64,000 nt of DNA from Chloroflexota bacterium (GTDB taxonomy: Bacteria > Chloroflexota > Anaerolineae > Aggregatilineales > Phototrophicaceae): positions 124,001-188,000 of the forward strand of contig JACAER010000016.1 of the NCBI GenBank assembly GCA_013388745.1. Direction: 5' to 3'. Below the pieces are notes generated by a model. The model ran no database searches. It was given only the letters and a program-made list of their open reading frames with translations, and was not told the DNA's origin. Every line of letters starts with the position of its first letter. The stretch's first letter is position 1. The translations under genes were made by a program, and so were the position numbers. This document shows positions 27,575-39,357 of this stretch, piece after piece.

Positions 27575-29221
27575 CTACATTTCCAGATAGTCCCGCAGTT
27601 GGCGGCTGCGCGTCGGATGCCGCAGCTTGCGCAGCGCTTTGGCTTCGATCTGGCGGATGCGCTCGCGCGTCACCCCGAAATGTCGCCCGACTTCTTCCAG
27701 CGTATGATCCTGTCCATCCAGCAGTCCGAAGCGCATCTCCAATACTTCGCGCTCGCGGTCGCTGAGCACGCCGAGCGCCGAGCGAATTTGCTCTTTCAGC
27801 AGTTGGCGGCTGGCGGCGTCCACCGGCCCCATCACTTTGTCATCTTCGATAAAGTCGCCCAGCAGACTGCTGTCCTCCTGGCCGATTGGCATTTCCAGGC
27901 TCATGGGCTCCTGGCTGATACGCATGATCTTGCGCACTTTTTGCGCCGCGCGCCGCAGCTTGCGCGTCAGGCCCGGATCCAGGCGCATCCCTTTGCGCCG
28001 CAGCAGTTTGATCGCTTCGGTTTCTTCGGGCGTGAGGAAATCCATCTCCAGCGCGATCTGTTCTGCCGTGGGTTCGGCGCCCAATTCTTGAATCAGTTGG
28101 CGCTGCACACGCATCAGGCGGTTGATTGTCTCCACCATATGCACCGGAATACGAATCGTGCGCGCCTGATCGGCGATAGCGCGGCTGATGGCCTGGCGAA
28201 TCCACCAGGTGGCGTAGGTACTGAATTTGAAACCTTTAGTGTGATCGAATTTGGCGACAGCGCGCAGCAGGCCGATGTTGCCTTCCTGAATCAGATCCAG
28301 AAAATTGATGCCACGCCCCATGTAGCGCTTGGCAACGCTGACGACGAGACGCAGGTTGGCGCGGGTGAGGGCTTCGGCGGCCAGTTCGGAGCGTTCTTCG
28401 ATCAGGCTGTACATGTCCTGCAATTCTTCGCTGATCAGCGGATTCATGGCGAGCCATTTACGGAACTGTTCTTTTGAGGGGAACTCGCCTTTTTCCTGAT
28501 AGTAGCGCGTGAGCTGCAACTGTTCCTTACGGGGGATCAGATAGAGGGCCTGGAAGACATCGAACAGCCGGCGCGCCATCTCTGTCCAGCGTTCGTCACG
28601 CCCCCAATCGCGTTGGCGCAGGTATTCGCGCATGTAGGAGTTAACGCTGTTGTCCCAGGTATCGCCGATAAGCTGTACTTCGTTGGCGATGGCGACGAGT
28701 TCTGGGCGCGGGAGTTTGAACGTTTCGGCGCTCGTGAGCACGGCCTGCCAGTTTTCCGCCAGGTGTTCAAATGCCAGCACGACGATGTCTGTGGACAGCG
28801 GCAGCCCGCCCTCGCGGCCTTCGCGCAGGCTGGAAAGGCGGTCAATAAAGGTTTGCAACAGATTTTCCGAAGCGATCTGGATGCTGAGCCACATTTCGCG
28901 ATTGGTATCGAGCAGCGGCACCTGGCCGATTTCTTTGAGATACATGCGGACGGGATCATCGGCCAGCGGCAGGCTGTCGAGCTTGCTGTTCTCGCTAAAG
29001 CCCTCGTCCAGATCGCCGAGTTCGTCCTCGTCGGGTTCGTCGCTCAACATCAAATCAGCCGAGTCGTCGTCATCCTTGAAGCTCAAGGCTTCAAAGAGGC
29101 CGTCATCGTCTTCGATTTCATCGTCGAAATCGAATTCTGGGGTCAGTTCTTCCATTTCCTCCATCGAGCTGTCGGGCAGTTTTTCAGAAGTCTGTGGTTT
29201 CTCTTTGCGTTTCTTAGCCAT
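27575..29221 (-). CDS. rpoD: RNA polymerase primary sigma factor
   Basis: 548-aa sigma-70. The N-terminal 85 residues are very acidic and low-complexity and do not resemble region 1.1. Region 1.2 is [14 protein letters not shown]; region 2 has [16 protein letters not shown] and [19 protein letters not shown]; region 4 has [20 protein letters not shown]. The start MAKKRKEK is preferred, although its ribosome site is weak. It follows dnaG by 76 nt, as in the macromolecular-synthesis operon of many bacteria. A second primary-like sigma is at 58735, so which one is the housekeeping factor is not certain. Confidence 0.95.
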   Translation of the reverse strand: MAKKRKEKPQTSEKLPDSSMEEMEELTPEFDFDDEIEDDDGLFEALSFKDDDDSADLMLSDEPDEDELGDLDEGFSENSKLDSLPLADDPVRMYLKEIGQVPLLDTNREMWLSIQIASENLLQTFIDRLSSLREGREGGLPLSTDIVVLAFEHLAENWQAVLTSAETFKLPRPELVAIANEVQLIGDTWDNSVNSYMREYLRQRDWGRDERWTEMARRLFDVFQALYLIPRKEQLQLTRYYQEKGEFPSKEQFRKWLAMNPLISEELQDMYSLIEERSELAAEALTRANLRLVVSVAKRYMGRGINFLDLIQEGNIGLLRAVAKFDHTKGFKFSTYATWWIRQAISRAIADQARTIRIPVHMVETINRLMRVQRQLIQELGAEPTAEQIALEMDFLTPEETEAIKLLRRKGMRLDPGLTRKLRRAAQKVRKIMRISQEPMSLEMPIGQEDSSLLGDFIEDDKVMGPVDAASRQLLKEQIRSALGVLSDREREVLEMRFGLLDGQDHTLEEVGRHFGVTRERIRQIEAKALRKLRHPTRSRQLRDYLEM

Positions 29222-29297
29222 CGGTTTGCACTCTGAATTGGGAAAAACGTGCTTGGCACGCTGCCATGATGACAGCATAAGGCGGAAACTACGATAA

Positions 29298-31352
29298 TCA
29301 GCGGTTCATCGTTGCGTGTTGCAATTCTACCTCAATTAGCCCACGCGCTTTAAGGTACAACATCAGCATTTCCTGCTGCTGCGGCGCATCGCCGCCTTCC
29401 AACTTCAAAAAGAAGATGTCGTCAATCTGGCGCGCGAGCCGTTCTTTGCGCAGCCGCAGCGCTTTTTCGACCGCCTCATCATAGGCGCTGATTTCCGCGC
29501 GCTTAAGCTGGGCAGCCAGATCCAGCAGCAGCCCGTGACGCAGGCGCGGGCGCAGTCCATCGATTTCGTCCACCAGCAGCGTTTCGACCTCCGGCCAGAG
29601 CACATCCTCCATATGTACTTCGACATAATGCAGCGGTTCGAGGTCATGCTGCTGAAAGGCGTCGGTCAGCAGGCGCATCAACACACGATAGGCGCTGTGG
29701 CTGAAGTCTTCCATGTTCAGGTCGCACAGCGGCCCGGCCAGCAGCCTTGCCTGGTTGCCGGCCAGTTCGCGAAATTTGCGGTTTACCTGATAGAGCAAAT
29801 CCGGGTCGCGCAGCAGCATCCGCAGACACGACGCTTCCAACGCCACCTCGCGCCGCGCGGCAGCCGGGCGCACAGGCGCGGCAGCACGTCCGGGCGCGGC
29901 GGGCGCAATCTTGAGCGGCGCCAGATCATCATCGGTCGGCGGCGGTGCATCCAGCGCGTCATAATTCAGCGGCGGGAAATCCGGGCCAGAGTCGGCGGCG
30001 GGCGCAGCGCGCGGCGCTTTGACAGCGCTGATTTTTTCTTGTTCCTGCGCCCACGCCAGCAGATCACGCTCGGTGATCCGCAGCTTGACCGACAGCTTTT
30101 GCAGGTTTTCTTTGGTATAGAGATTATTCTCCGAAGCCAGCAGCAGCGGCAGCAGCCGGCGCGCAACGCCTTCGCGTTCCTGCACGGTCGCCTGCGGGGG
30201 CAGCGCAGCAGTTTCCTGTTCGATCACGTAATCGGTGATCGGCAGCGCGGCGGCGACTAACCCCTGCCAGCGTTCCGGCGTTTCGCGCAGCAGATCGTCG
30301 GGGTCTTTGGCGTCGGGAATTTGCAAAACACGCATATCCACCGACAGGCGTCCACTGTACCCTTCGCGCAGGGTTTGCCGCGCCACTTCCAGACTGCGGC
30401 GGGTGGCGTTCTGCCCGGCGGCGTCGGCATCCAGCGCCAGAATGATCTTTTCTGCCAGCGCGGGCACCAACAGCTTGAGCTGTGTTTCGGTCAGTGCCGT
30501 ACCCATCTGCGCGACGACATTGGTATAGCCGGCCTGATGCGCCTGAATGGCATCCATATAGCCTTCGACGATGACCGCCGTTTTGCTGTCGCGAATGCTG
30601 CGGCGCGCCGCATCCAGCCCGAACAGCAGGCGGCTTTTGTCGAACAGCGGCGTCTGCGGCGAGTTGAGGTACTTGGGGGTGTCGTCCGCGTCAAGCGCGC
30701 GCGCGCCAAAGCCCACCACCCGCCCGCGATCATCGCGTATCGGAATCATCAAGCGATGGCGGAAACGGTCATACACACGCCCCTGCTCATTGCGCGTAGC
30801 AATGCCGCTCTCGATAATATCATCTTCGCGGTAGCCCAACTGCTTGAGCAGATTGAGCGCGTTTTGCCAGCCGGGTGGCGCATAGCCGATTTTGAAGCCG
30901 CGCACGGTGTCGTCGCTGAAGCCGCGTTTTTCGCGCGTGTATTTCAGCGCTGCCGCTGCGTCCGGGTCTTTCGCTTCGATCAAAAAACGGTGATATTCTT
31001 CGGCCAGCGTGTTCAAAATGCCGCGCAGCGTGTCCAGGCGTTCGCTGCGCTGCTGCTGCTGCGGGGTCTGCCGCTCGACTTCCACGCCTACAGATTTGCC
31101 GAGTTCGCGCAGCGCTTCGCCGAACGACCAACCGTGAAATTTCATGGCAAAGCCGAAGACATCGCCGCCTTCCGCGCACGCGCCGAAGCAGCGCCAGCTT
31201 TGCGTATCCGGGTTGACAACAAACGAGGGGGTGCGTTCTGCGTGAAAGGGGCAGCACGCCTTGTAGTGCCGTCCGGCCTTCTTGAGCGGCACAAACTGCT
31301 GGATATAAGTGATGATATCCAGCTTGCTTTTCACCTCATCAATGACCGACAT
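29298..31352 (-). CDS. dnaG: DNA primase
   Basis: 684 aa, synthesising RNA primers for replication. The N-terminal CHC2 zinc finger (CCPFHAE..WRCFGAC, residues about 34-60) is followed by the RNA-polymerase core, the TOPRIM domain ([10 protein letters not shown] and LALDADAAG) and a C-terminal helicase-binding-like region. The start [11 protein letters not shown] lies about 19 nt after the predicted transcription start and has GGGGGG just upstream; longer frames would start upstream of the promoter. Cotranscribed with rpoD. Confidence 0.96.
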   Translation of the reverse strand: MSVIDEVKSKLDIITYIQQFVPLKKAGRHYKACCPFHAERTPSFVVNPDTQSWRCFGACAEGGDVFGFAMKFHGWSFGEALRELGKSVGVEVERQTPQQQQRSERLDTLRGILNTLAEEYHRFLIEAKDPDAAAALKYTREKRGFSDDTVRGFKIGYAPPGWQNALNLLKQLGYREDDIIESGIATRNEQGRVYDRFRHRLMIPIRDDRGRVVGFGARALDADDTPKYLNSPQTPLFDKSRLLFGLDAARRSIRDSKTAVIVEGYMDAIQAHQAGYTNVVAQMGTALTETQLKLLVPALAEKIILALDADAAGQNATRRSLEVARQTLREGYSGRLSVDMRVLQIPDAKDPDDLLRETPERWQGLVAAALPITDYVIEQETAALPPQATVQEREGVARRLLPLLLASENNLYTKENLQKLSVKLRITERDLLAWAQEQEKISAVKAPRAAPAADSGPDFPPLNYDALDAPPPTDDDLAPLKIAPAAPGRAAAPVRPAAARREVALEASCLRMLLRDPDLLYQVNRKFRELAGNQARLLAGPLCDLNMEDFSHSAYRVLMRLLTDAFQQHDLEPLHYVEVHMEDVLWPEVETLLVDEIDGLRPRLRHGLLLDLAAQLKRAEISAYDEAVEKALRLRKERLARQIDDIFFLKLEGGDAPQQQEMLMLYLKARGLIEVELQHATMNR

Positions 31353-31377
31353 TTTCCCCCCGCAGACTATAGAGGCC

Positions 31378-31406
31378 ATTATACGTTTGGCACAAAAGTC
31401 GCGCAA
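31378..31406 (-). promoter_or_regulatory. Promoter of dnaG-rpoD
   Basis: Minus-strand TTGCGC (31406-31401), 17 bp, TATAAT (31383-31378). The position fixes the dnaG start at 31352. The rest of the 31353-31549 gap shows only a weak plus-strand -10 (TAAAAT) for the divergent gene. Confidence 0.7.
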
Positions 31407-31549
31407 CGCCAAAAAACACCGCGGCCATACGCCCCTGCCGCACATAAGTGCCCGGAAATTTCGTGCGGATTTTAGGATTAAGGCGTGTATTAGGGACAGA
31501 GGCCTGCTAAAATGAGAAGGTGCCGGGCGTTTAATCTGTGGACTTCTAC

Positions 31550-32560
31550 ATGACCCGAAACCAACGGCTGCTGGTGATCGTCGGGATGGTCATCAGTGCC
31601 ATTTTTTTGTGGATCGCGTTCCGCAACCTCAATCCTGAAGCGGTCTGGGAACATCTGCGCGAGATTAACCCACTGTGGCTGCTGCTGGCTGTCGCTGTCT
31701 GGTTCCTGGCGCTGACGCTGATCGCGCTGCGCTGGCAGTACTTGCTGCGTTCGATCAAACCGGTGCGGCTGCATCATCTGCTCCCGCTGACCGCCATCGG
31801 CTATATGGGCAACAATGTCTATCCCTTCCGCAGCGGCGAAGTGCTGCGCCTGCTGTTATTACAGCGCGATCATGGCATTCCCTTCGCCAAAGCCGCCACT
31901 GTCGTTGTCATCGAGCGGGTGTTTGATGGGCTGGTGATGCTGACATTCATCATTCTGCCGCTGCTGTTCATCGAGCTGTCCTCGCCCATCGTGCGCCAGG
32001 TGGCGCTGATTACGGCGCCGCTGTTCCTGGCGCTGCTGGCGCTGTTTTTTGTGCTGGCGGCGCGCCCCAACATTCTAAGGCGTGTGGTGACGTTTTTTTG
32101 CCGCTTTTTGCCCGGACGCTTGCGCGACCTGGCGCTGCGACTGAGCGAAGATGTGCTTCACGGCCTGGAAGGGCTGCGCACCCCGGCTGATCTGGCGGGC
32201 GCTGTCGTGAGTTCCTATACGTCGTGGATGGTCGAGGCCGCGACTTACTGGCTGGTGTCGCTGGCCTTTAACCTCGGCGTCAGCTATGCGGAGATTCTGC
32301 TGGTTGTGGGTGTAGTCAATCTCGCGGGGCTGATCCCAGCCACGCCGGGACAGATCGGCGTATACGAGTACGCGGTCACGACCGTCTTGGCTGGGTTAGG
32401 CGTAGCGCAGGCCCCCGCGCTGGCGTATGCGTTGGTCGTGCATATCGTTATCTGGCTGCCGGTGACGCTGGTCGGCTTCTTCTTATTAGCGCGGCGCGGG
32501 TTGGGCTGGCGCGCCATCAGCCACGCGCGCGAACTCGAACACGCGGCGTCTTCGAGTTAA
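31550..32560 (+). CDS. Flippase-like membrane protein (UPF0104 / LPG-synthase TM family)
   Basis: 336 aa, about eight membrane segments, first at residues about 8-28. Family features are YMGNNVYPFRSGEVLRLLLL and VIERVFDGLVMLTFI, followed by IPATPGQIGVYEYAVTTVL. It belongs to the fold of the membrane half of MprF and AglD-like proteins, implicated in lipid or lipid-linked sugar transfer and flipping. The start is ATG 31550 (GGA 7 nt upstream) or GTG 31538. It leads a run with an FAD oxidoreductase and UDP-glucose dehydrogenase, so a surface glycan or glycolipid role is likely. Confidence 0.88.
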   Translation: MTRNQRLLVIVGMVISAIFLWIAFRNLNPEAVWEHLREINPLWLLLAVAVWFLALTLIALRWQYLLRSIKPVRLHHLLPLTAIGYMGNNVYPFRSGEVLRLLLLQRDHGIPFAKAATVVVIERVFDGLVMLTFIILPLLFIELSSPIVRQVALITAPLFLALLALFFVLAARPNILRRVVTFFCRFLPGRLRDLALRLSEDVLHGLEGLRTPADLAGAVVSSYTSWMVEAATYWLVSLAFNLGVSYAEILLVVGVVNLAGLIPATPGQIGVYEYAVTTVLAGLGVAQAPALAYALVVHIVIWLPVTLVGFFLLARRGLGWRAISHARELEHAASSS

Positions 32561-32587
32561 CGAGTTTTACTAAGGGCATACGGCTTA

Positions 32588-33898
<1,311 letters not shown>

Positions 33899-33939
33899 GG
33901 CGTTATTATCGGCGTTTAACAACCATTTAGGAGATACGC

Positions 33940-35256
33940 ATGAAAAACATCTGTGTGGTCGGCGTCGGCTACGTCGGTCTGGTGACAGGCACCTGTTTCG
34001 CCGATCTCGGTAACAATGTCGTCGGCATCGACGTCAATGAAGACAAGATCAACGACCTGAACCGCGGTGTGATGCCGATCTATGAACCCGGTCTGGGGGA
34101 GATGGTCGAGCGGAATGTCAAGGCCGGACGCCTGCGCTTTACCACCTCCTATCCCGAAGCTCTGCAAGACGCGGAGTATGTCTTTATCTGCGTGGGCACG
34201 CCCGAAGGCGTCGATGGCGAGGCCGATTTGCGTTATGTGCGCGCCGCTGCCGAAGCCGTCGCCCAGCACGTTGATCACCCGGTCGTCATTGTCAACAAAT
34301 CCACTGTGCCCGTGGGAACGGGCGACTGGGTGGCCGACATTGTGCGCAGCAAACAGACGAAGCCGATTCATTTTTCGGTTGTCAGTTGCCCGGAATTCCT
34401 GCGTGAAGGCGTCGCTATCGCCGACTTCATGAACCCGGATCGCACGGTATTGGGATCGGTCGATCAGAAGGGCGCGGAGGCCGTCGCCCAGTTGTTCCTG
34501 CCGCTGCGCCGCCCCATCGTGATGACCGATCTGCGCACGGCGGAAATGATTAAGTACGCTTCGAACGCTTTCCTCGCCACGCGCATCAGCTTCATCAACG
34601 AGATCAGCATCATCTGCGAACGTTTGGGCGCAGATGTGATGGAAGTCGCCCAGGGCATGGGCTTCGACAAGCGCATCGGCCACCACTTCCTGCAAGCCGG
34701 CGTGGGTTACGGCGGAAGTTGTTTCCCCAAAGACGTTAAGGCACTTGCTTATATGGCCCAAACGCACGGCATGCACCCGCAGTTGCTCAACGCCGTCATG
34801 GAGATCAACGACTTCATGCGCAAGCACGTGATCTTTAAACTGCAAGACATGATTGGCGAAGTCAAGGACAAGAAAATCGGCATCCTCGGCCTGGCGTTTA
34901 AAGAAAACACCGATGACATCCGCGAATCACCGGCCATCACTATCGCCCAGGTTTTGCTGGAACGCGGCGCCCACGTGCGCGCCTTTGACCCGGTAGCGAT
35001 GGACAACTCGGCGCGCGTCCTGCCGCAGGTCAAGATGTGCCAGAATTCGTATGAAGTGGCCGACGGCGTTGATGCGCTGGTCGTGGTCACGCCCTGGAAT
35101 GAATTCAAGCAGCTTGATATGGCGAAAATCCGCCAGAGCATGAAAACGCCGCTGCTGATCGACGGGCGCAACATCTACGAGCCGAGCTTGATGCACGAGT
35201 TGGGCTTCAACTACAGCGGCGTCGGGCGCGGTTATAACGGCACTGGCAATCGCTAA
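33940..35256 (+). CDS. UDP-glucose 6-dehydrogenase family protein
   Basis: 438 aa. Oxidises a UDP-hexose (probably UDP-glucose) to the uronic acid with two NAD+. The N-terminal Rossmann fold is [18 protein letters not shown], the thioester Cys lies in [16 protein letters not shown], and the C-terminal domain has [20 protein letters not shown] lies 7 nt before the ATG. UDP-mannose/GDP-mannose dehydrogenase is possible, but family similarity favours UDP-glucose. It supplies sugar acids for the surface glycan implied by the two genes before it. Confidence 0.93.
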   Translation: MKNICVVGVGYVGLVTGTCFADLGNNVVGIDVNEDKINDLNRGVMPIYEPGLGEMVERNVKAGRLRFTTSYPEALQDAEYVFICVGTPEGVDGEADLRYVRAAAEAVAQHVDHPVVIVNKSTVPVGTGDWVADIVRSKQTKPIHFSVVSCPEFLREGVAIADFMNPDRTVLGSVDQKGAEAVAQLFLPLRRPIVMTDLRTAEMIKYASNAFLATRISFINEISIICERLGADVMEVAQGMGFDKRIGHHFLQAGVGYGGSCFPKDVKALAYMAQTHGMHPQLLNAVMEINDFMRKHVIFKLQDMIGEVKDKKIGILGLAFKENTDDIRESPAITIAQVLLERGAHVRAFDPVAMDNSARVLPQVKMCQNSYEVADGVDALVVVTPWNEFKQLDMAKIRQSMKTPLLIDGRNIYEPSLMHELGFNYSGVGRGYNGTGNR

Positions 35257-35276
35257 CCGCTGTCTGCACCCTTCTG

Positions 35277-35332
35277 GGCGCGAAGACGCAAGAGATTCAA
35301 TAGAATCATTGCGTCTTTGCGCCTTTCTCTTT
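35277..35332 (+). terminator. Terminator after the UDP-sugar dehydrogenase gene
   Basis: Long hairpin: a 15-bp outer stem with one mismatch (35277-35291 with 35309-35323), an inner 5-bp stem GATTC/GAATC and a 4-nt loop, then TTTCTCTTT. Confidence 0.85.
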
Positions 35333-35373
35333 ATATTGGATTTGAACGCTGAAAATTTTACTACAGGTGTCGC

Positions 35374-36672
35374 GTGAACAATGTCAATCGCTACGTGCTC
35401 AACAACGGCCTGACCGTGCTGCTCAAGGAAGTCCACAGCGCGCCGGTCATTAGTTGGTGGGTGTTATACCGTATCGGCAGCCGCAACGAACGCAGCGGCC
35501 AAACCGGCATTTCGCACTGGGTCGAACATATGATGTTCAAGGGGACGGAACTGTTCCCCAAGCGCTATCTGGATAAGGCGATTGACCGTGAAGGCGGCAG
35601 TTGGAATGCGCAAACATCGCTGGATTACACCGCCTACTATGAAGTCATGCCGGCTGACCGCATCGAACTGGCGCTGCGCCTGGAAGCCGATCGGATGCTC
35701 AACGCAAAGTTCGACCCTAAAGAAGTCGATTCTGAGCGCACGGTCATCATTTCCGAGCGGCAGGGCAACGAAAATTCGCCCCTCTTCTGGCTGAGCGAAG
35801 AAATCTCTGCCGCCGCGTTCCGCGTGCATGGCTATCACCATGAGATCATCGGTGATCTGGTCGATCTGCAAACGATGACGCGCGACGATCTCTACAACCA
35901 CTATAAGCGGCACTACGTCCCCAACAATGCCATTGCCGTAGCCGTCGGCTATTTTAAGACCGACGAGATGCTGGCGCGCATTCGCGAACTCTATGAGGGC
36001 ATCCCGGCGGGCCAAACGCCCACACTCTTCTCCCGCCCCGAACCGCCGCAGCAGGGCGAACGGCGTGTCAAGGTCGAGCGTCCCGGTCACACCGCTTTTC
36101 TGGAAATGTCGTATCGCGCCCCCGCCGCGACTGACCCCGACTGGTTCAAAATCGCGCTGATTGACAGCGTGATGAGCGGGCCAAGCGGGCCGGGCGGCGG
36201 CAACATCGACAATAAAACTACGCGCCTATACAAAGCGCTGGTGGAAAGCGAAATCGCGACTTCGGTATATGGCAACGTGCTGCCGAGCATTGACCCCTAC
36301 CTGTACAGTATCACGGTGACAGTGCGCCATGGCCGCACCCTCCAAGAAGCCGAAGACGCGCTCAACGCCCAGATCGAGCGGGTGCGCCAGGGTGACATCA
36401 CCCAGGCCGAACTGGACAAAGCCAAAAAACAGGCGCGCGCCCTCCTCGCCTACAGCACCGAAGGGGTGACCGGGCAGGCGTTCTGGCTGGCCTTTGCCGA
36501 AAACTTCGAGAGCTACAAGTGGTTCGATGATTACCTGGCGCGCCTGTCGGCCGTCACGCTGGACGAAGTGCATGACGCGGCGCAGCGCTATCTGCGCCCA
36601 CAAAACCGCACCATCGGCTGGCTCGTGCCTACCGGGATGGACGAAGCGGAAATGGAAGAGGATGACGAATAA
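35374..36672 (+). CDS. M16-family zinc metalloprotease (catalytic subunit)
   Basis: 432 aa. Inverted zinc motif HxxEH in ISHWVEHMMFKGT (residues about 48-60); the distal Glu is in ERTVIISERQGNEN. The C-terminal M16 half-domain includes LYKALVESEIA. The GTG start is preceded by AGGTG. It is immediately followed by an M16 homologue without the zinc motif, the usual arrangement of heterodimeric bacterial M16B enzymes, which degrade small peptides. No signal peptide is seen, so probably cytoplasmic. Confidence 0.94.
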   Translation: MNNVNRYVLNNGLTVLLKEVHSAPVISWWVLYRIGSRNERSGQTGISHWVEHMMFKGTELFPKRYLDKAIDREGGSWNAQTSLDYTAYYEVMPADRIELALRLEADRMLNAKFDPKEVDSERTVIISERQGNENSPLFWLSEEISAAAFRVHGYHHEIIGDLVDLQTMTRDDLYNHYKRHYVPNNAIAVAVGYFKTDEMLARIRELYEGIPAGQTPTLFSRPEPPQQGERRVKVERPGHTAFLEMSYRAPAATDPDWFKIALIDSVMSGPSGPGGGNIDNKTTRLYKALVESEIATSVYGNVLPSIDPYLYSITVTVRHGRTLQEAEDALNAQIERVRQGDITQAELDKAKKQARALLAYSTEGVTGQAFWLAFAENFESYKWFDDYLARLSAVTLDEVHDAAQRYLRPQNRTIGWLVPTGMDEAEMEEDDE

Positions 36673-36673
36673 G

Positions 36674-37951
36674 ATGACAACGAACGGACTTTCGCTGCCC
36701 GGCCCGCAAAACATCACGCGCGTCGAATTGAAGAACGGCATCGTCGTGCTCTGTTATGAAAATTTCACCGCACAGTCTATCGTGGTTAACGGTCTCATCA
36801 ATGCTGGTTCAGTGTTCGATGACGACGCGCGCGCCGGCCTGGCCGTCATGACGGCCGGCGCTTTGATGCGCGGCACGCAGCACCGCGATTTCAACGCTAT
36901 TCACGAGAGCCTGGAAAACATCGGGGCGGATTTCGGCATCAGCGCCGGCGCACACAAAGCCAGTTTTTCCGGCAAGGCACTGGCGGAAGATTTGTCGGTG
37001 CTGATCGATATTCTGAACGATGTCGTGCGTTACCCGACCTTCCCCGCGCAGCAGGTGGAACGCCTGCGCGGCGAAACCATCACCCGCCTGCAATACCGCC
37101 ACAACGATACCCGCTACCGTGCCGATCGCGCTTTCCGCGAGAATCTCTACGCGCCGAACCATCCTTATCACCGCAGCCGCAGCGGCACGCTGCAAACCGT
37201 CCCCACATTGACGGTCGATGATTTGCAGCGCTTCCATCGTGACCACTACGGGCCGCAGGAGATGCTGCTCGTGATCGTCGGCGCGGTCAAGGCAGCCGAA
37301 GCGGTGGAGATCGTGCGCAGCCGCCTCGAAGACTGGCACAATTCCGCGCAGCAGCCCGCGCCGCCGCTGCCCGATATGCAGCGCTTGACCCAAACCGTGC
37401 GTGCCAGTATCACCCTGCCTGGCAAAACGCAGTCTGATATTGTCCTGGGCGTGGCCGGTCCCTCGCGCTACGCCAGCGATTTTCACGCGGCGCAGTTGGC
37501 CAACAGTATTCTCGGTCAATTCGGGATGATGGGGCGCATCGGCGAAATTGTGCGCGACGATCTGGGGTTGGCATATTATGCCTACAGCAGTGTCGAAGGC
37601 GGTCATGGTCCCGGTGCCTGGAGTGTGATGGCCGGCGTTGACCCGCGCAATGTCGAGCTGGCAGTTGAACACATCAAACAGCAGTTGCAGCGCCTTGTGA
37701 GCGAACCGGTCAGCGATGAAGACATCGAAGACAATAAGTCGTATTTCACTGGGCATCTGCCGCTGCAACTCGAAAACAATGAGGGGCTTTCTTCCGTCAT
37801 TTTGAACATGGAAAGCTATGGGCTGGGGCTGGACTACATCCAGACCTATCGCGACAGAATCTACCGCCTGACCAAAGACGATCTGCTGCACGCCGCGCAA
37901 AATTATCTCAATCCTGATGCGCTGGTGATCGCTGTGGCCGGCCCTAACTAA
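36674..37951 (+). CDS. M16-family protein, non-catalytic partner subunit
   Basis: 425 aa. It has the two M16 half-domains but no HxxEH; the equivalent segment reads DDARAGLAVMTAGALMRGT. The typical C-terminal Arg/Tyr substrate-binding region (RIGEIVRDDLGLAYYAYSS) is kept. It starts 1 nt after the catalytic gene. Together they probably form a chamber-like heterodimeric peptidase. Confidence 0.93.
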   Translation: MTTNGLSLPGPQNITRVELKNGIVVLCYENFTAQSIVVNGLINAGSVFDDDARAGLAVMTAGALMRGTQHRDFNAIHESLENIGADFGISAGAHKASFSGKALAEDLSVLIDILNDVVRYPTFPAQQVERLRGETITRLQYRHNDTRYRADRAFRENLYAPNHPYHRSRSGTLQTVPTLTVDDLQRFHRDHYGPQEMLLVIVGAVKAAEAVEIVRSRLEDWHNSAQQPAPPLPDMQRLTQTVRASITLPGKTQSDIVLGVAGPSRYASDFHAAQLANSILGQFGMMGRIGEIVRDDLGLAYYAYSSVEGGHGPGAWSVMAGVDPRNVELAVEHIKQQLQRLVSEPVSDEDIEDNKSYFTGHLPLQLENNEGLSSVILNMESYGLGLDYIQTYRDRIYRLTKDDLLHAAQNYLNPDALVIAVAGPN

Positions 37952-37957
37952 GTCTCC

Positions 37958-37994
37958 TTAGCCCCTGTCTCAGCCCTAGTTAAGCAGGGGCTAA
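37958..37994 (+). terminator. Possible terminator after the M16 pair
   Basis: Perfect 10-bp stem TTAGCCCCTG/CAGGGGCTAA with a 17-nt loop; only a weak T-rich tail (TCTT). Confidence 0.5.
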
Positions 37995-38045
37995 TCTTGC
38001 TGCGCTAACTAAGCCTCTGTTCAATAAGTATAAGGACATAACATA

Positions 38046-39227
38046 GTGAAACCTCAAGTAATTCTGCTGGTTGTGTTTCTGCTGCTGACCTTTGGCAGCG
38101 CCCTGGCCCAGGACACCGAACCACCGACTACGCGCGACACTGCGCCCGATCCGTCACAGTATCAGTGGGTGCAGATCGTCTCCGGCTTCGATCGTCCGCT
38201 CGGTCTGGTCAACGCCGGCGATGGCAGCGCGCGCCTGTTCCTGATGGAGCAAAGTGGGCGCGTCTGGATCATCAGCGCCGGCCTGACCAATCCTGAGCCA
38301 TTTTTGAACATTTCTGACTTACTCAGCCCTGAGGTCTTCAGCGGCAGGTATTCCGAACGCGGGCTGCTGGGGCTGGCCTTCCATCCCGATTACGCCGAAA
38401 ACGGCCTGCTTTTCGTCCATTATTCAGATCGTGACGGCCATACCGTCATCGCGCGTTACAGTGTCGCCGCCGATAACCCCGATGCGGTTGATCCCGCCAG
38501 CGCGCGCATCATTCTGCGCGTGCAGCAGCCTTTCCCCAACCACAACGGCGGCACCATCGCTTTTGGCCCCGATGGCTATCTGTATATCGGGTTGGGCGAC
38601 GGTGGCTCGCAGGCTGACCCGCGTGGTAACGGGCAAAATCCCGGCGCGCTGCTCGGCAAAATCCTGCGGATCGATGTCAACGCCGACACTTACGCCATTC
38701 CTGAAGATAATCCCTACAGCAGCAGCTCGGCCCTCGCTCCCGAAGTCTGGGCGCTCGGTTTACGCAATCCCTGGCGTTTCAGTTTTGACCGTGCTACCGG
38801 CGACCTGTATATTGCCGATGTCGGCCAGAACGAATGGGAAGAGGTTAATTTTCAGGCGGCAGACAGCCCCGGCGGCGAAAACTACGGTTGGAACGTCTAC
38901 GAAGGCGACGAGCGCTTCAGCAGCGCCGCCGACCCGGCCAACCTCGTCTTCCCCTTCGTCACCTATCCCCACAATATGGGTTGCTCGGTGAGCGGCGGCT
39001 ACGTCTATCGCGGCCAAGCGCTGCCGGATTTGCAAGGCGTCTACCTGTTTGGCGACTGGTGCAGCGGTATCATCTGGGCTTCCTACCGCGACAGCAGCGG
39101 CCTGTGGCAAAACAACATTTTCATCGACACCCAATACAATGTCAGCTCTTTTGGCGAAGATGAAAACGGCGAACTCTACCTTGTAGATTATGGCGGGCGC
39201 GTTTTGCAGTTGCAAGCCGCGTCCTGA
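38046..39227 (+). CDS. PQQ-dependent sugar dehydrogenase family (GSDH) secreted beta-propeller
   Basis: 393 aa with a clear signal peptide (MKPQVILLVVFLLLTFGSALA, cleavage after ALA). The six-bladed propeller family of soluble aldose dehydrogenases (YliI/Asd-like) is recognised by GLLGLAFHPDYAENGLLFVHY, PNHNGGTIAFGPDGYLYIGLGDGG and EVWALGLRNPWRFSFD. The His of the NHNGG segment corresponds to the catalytic base. The cofactor would be PQQ, but no pqq synthesis genes are in the window, so the protein might use imported PQQ or have another role. The start is a GTG. Confidence 0.9.
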   Translation: MKPQVILLVVFLLLTFGSALAQDTEPPTTRDTAPDPSQYQWVQIVSGFDRPLGLVNAGDGSARLFLMEQSGRVWIISAGLTNPEPFLNISDLLSPEVFSGRYSERGLLGLAFHPDYAENGLLFVHYSDRDGHTVIARYSVAADNPDAVDPASARIILRVQQPFPNHNGGTIAFGPDGYLYIGLGDGGSQADPRGNGQNPGALLGKILRIDVNADTYAIPEDNPYSSSSALAPEVWALGLRNPWRFSFDRATGDLYIADVGQNEWEEVNFQAADSPGGENYGWNVYEGDERFSSAADPANLVFPFVTYPHNMGCSVSGGYVYRGQALPDLQGVYLFGDWCSGIIWASYRDSSGLWQNNIFIDTQYNVSSFGEDENGELYLVDYGGRVLQLQAAS

Positions 39228-39238
39228 GCGTGCAAATA

Positions 39239-39266
39239 AGGATGACTGGCCGCCGCTGGTCATCCT
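39239..39266 (+). terminator. Hairpin after the sugar dehydrogenase gene
   Basis: 8-bp stem AGGATGAC/GTCATCCT with a 12-nt GC-rich loop, 12 nt after the stop. The following sequence is T-rich but interrupted. Confidence 0.5.
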
Positions 39267-39309
39267 GTAATTTAGTTCTTAGTCTCTTTGTATTATTTAA
39301 CCTTCGCGT

Positions 39310-39322
39310 TATAATCTATAAT
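39310..39322 (+). promoter_or_regulatory. Tandem -10 boxes upstream of the TPR gene
   Basis: Two TATAAT hexamers (39310-39315 and 39317-39322). TTGTAT 16 bp before the first is a weak -35. Initiation just after them argues for the ATG at 39358, not the TTG at 39325. Confidence 0.45.
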
Positions 39323-39357
39323 CCTTGATCATTCACGAGTTGTTTGGACAACAATAT

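Noticed and set aside
29222..29278. Extended N-terminus for the dnaG-linked sigma factor from ATG 29278
   Set aside because: No ribosome site there; the product is better explained by starting at MAKKRKEK, though neither start is strongly supported.
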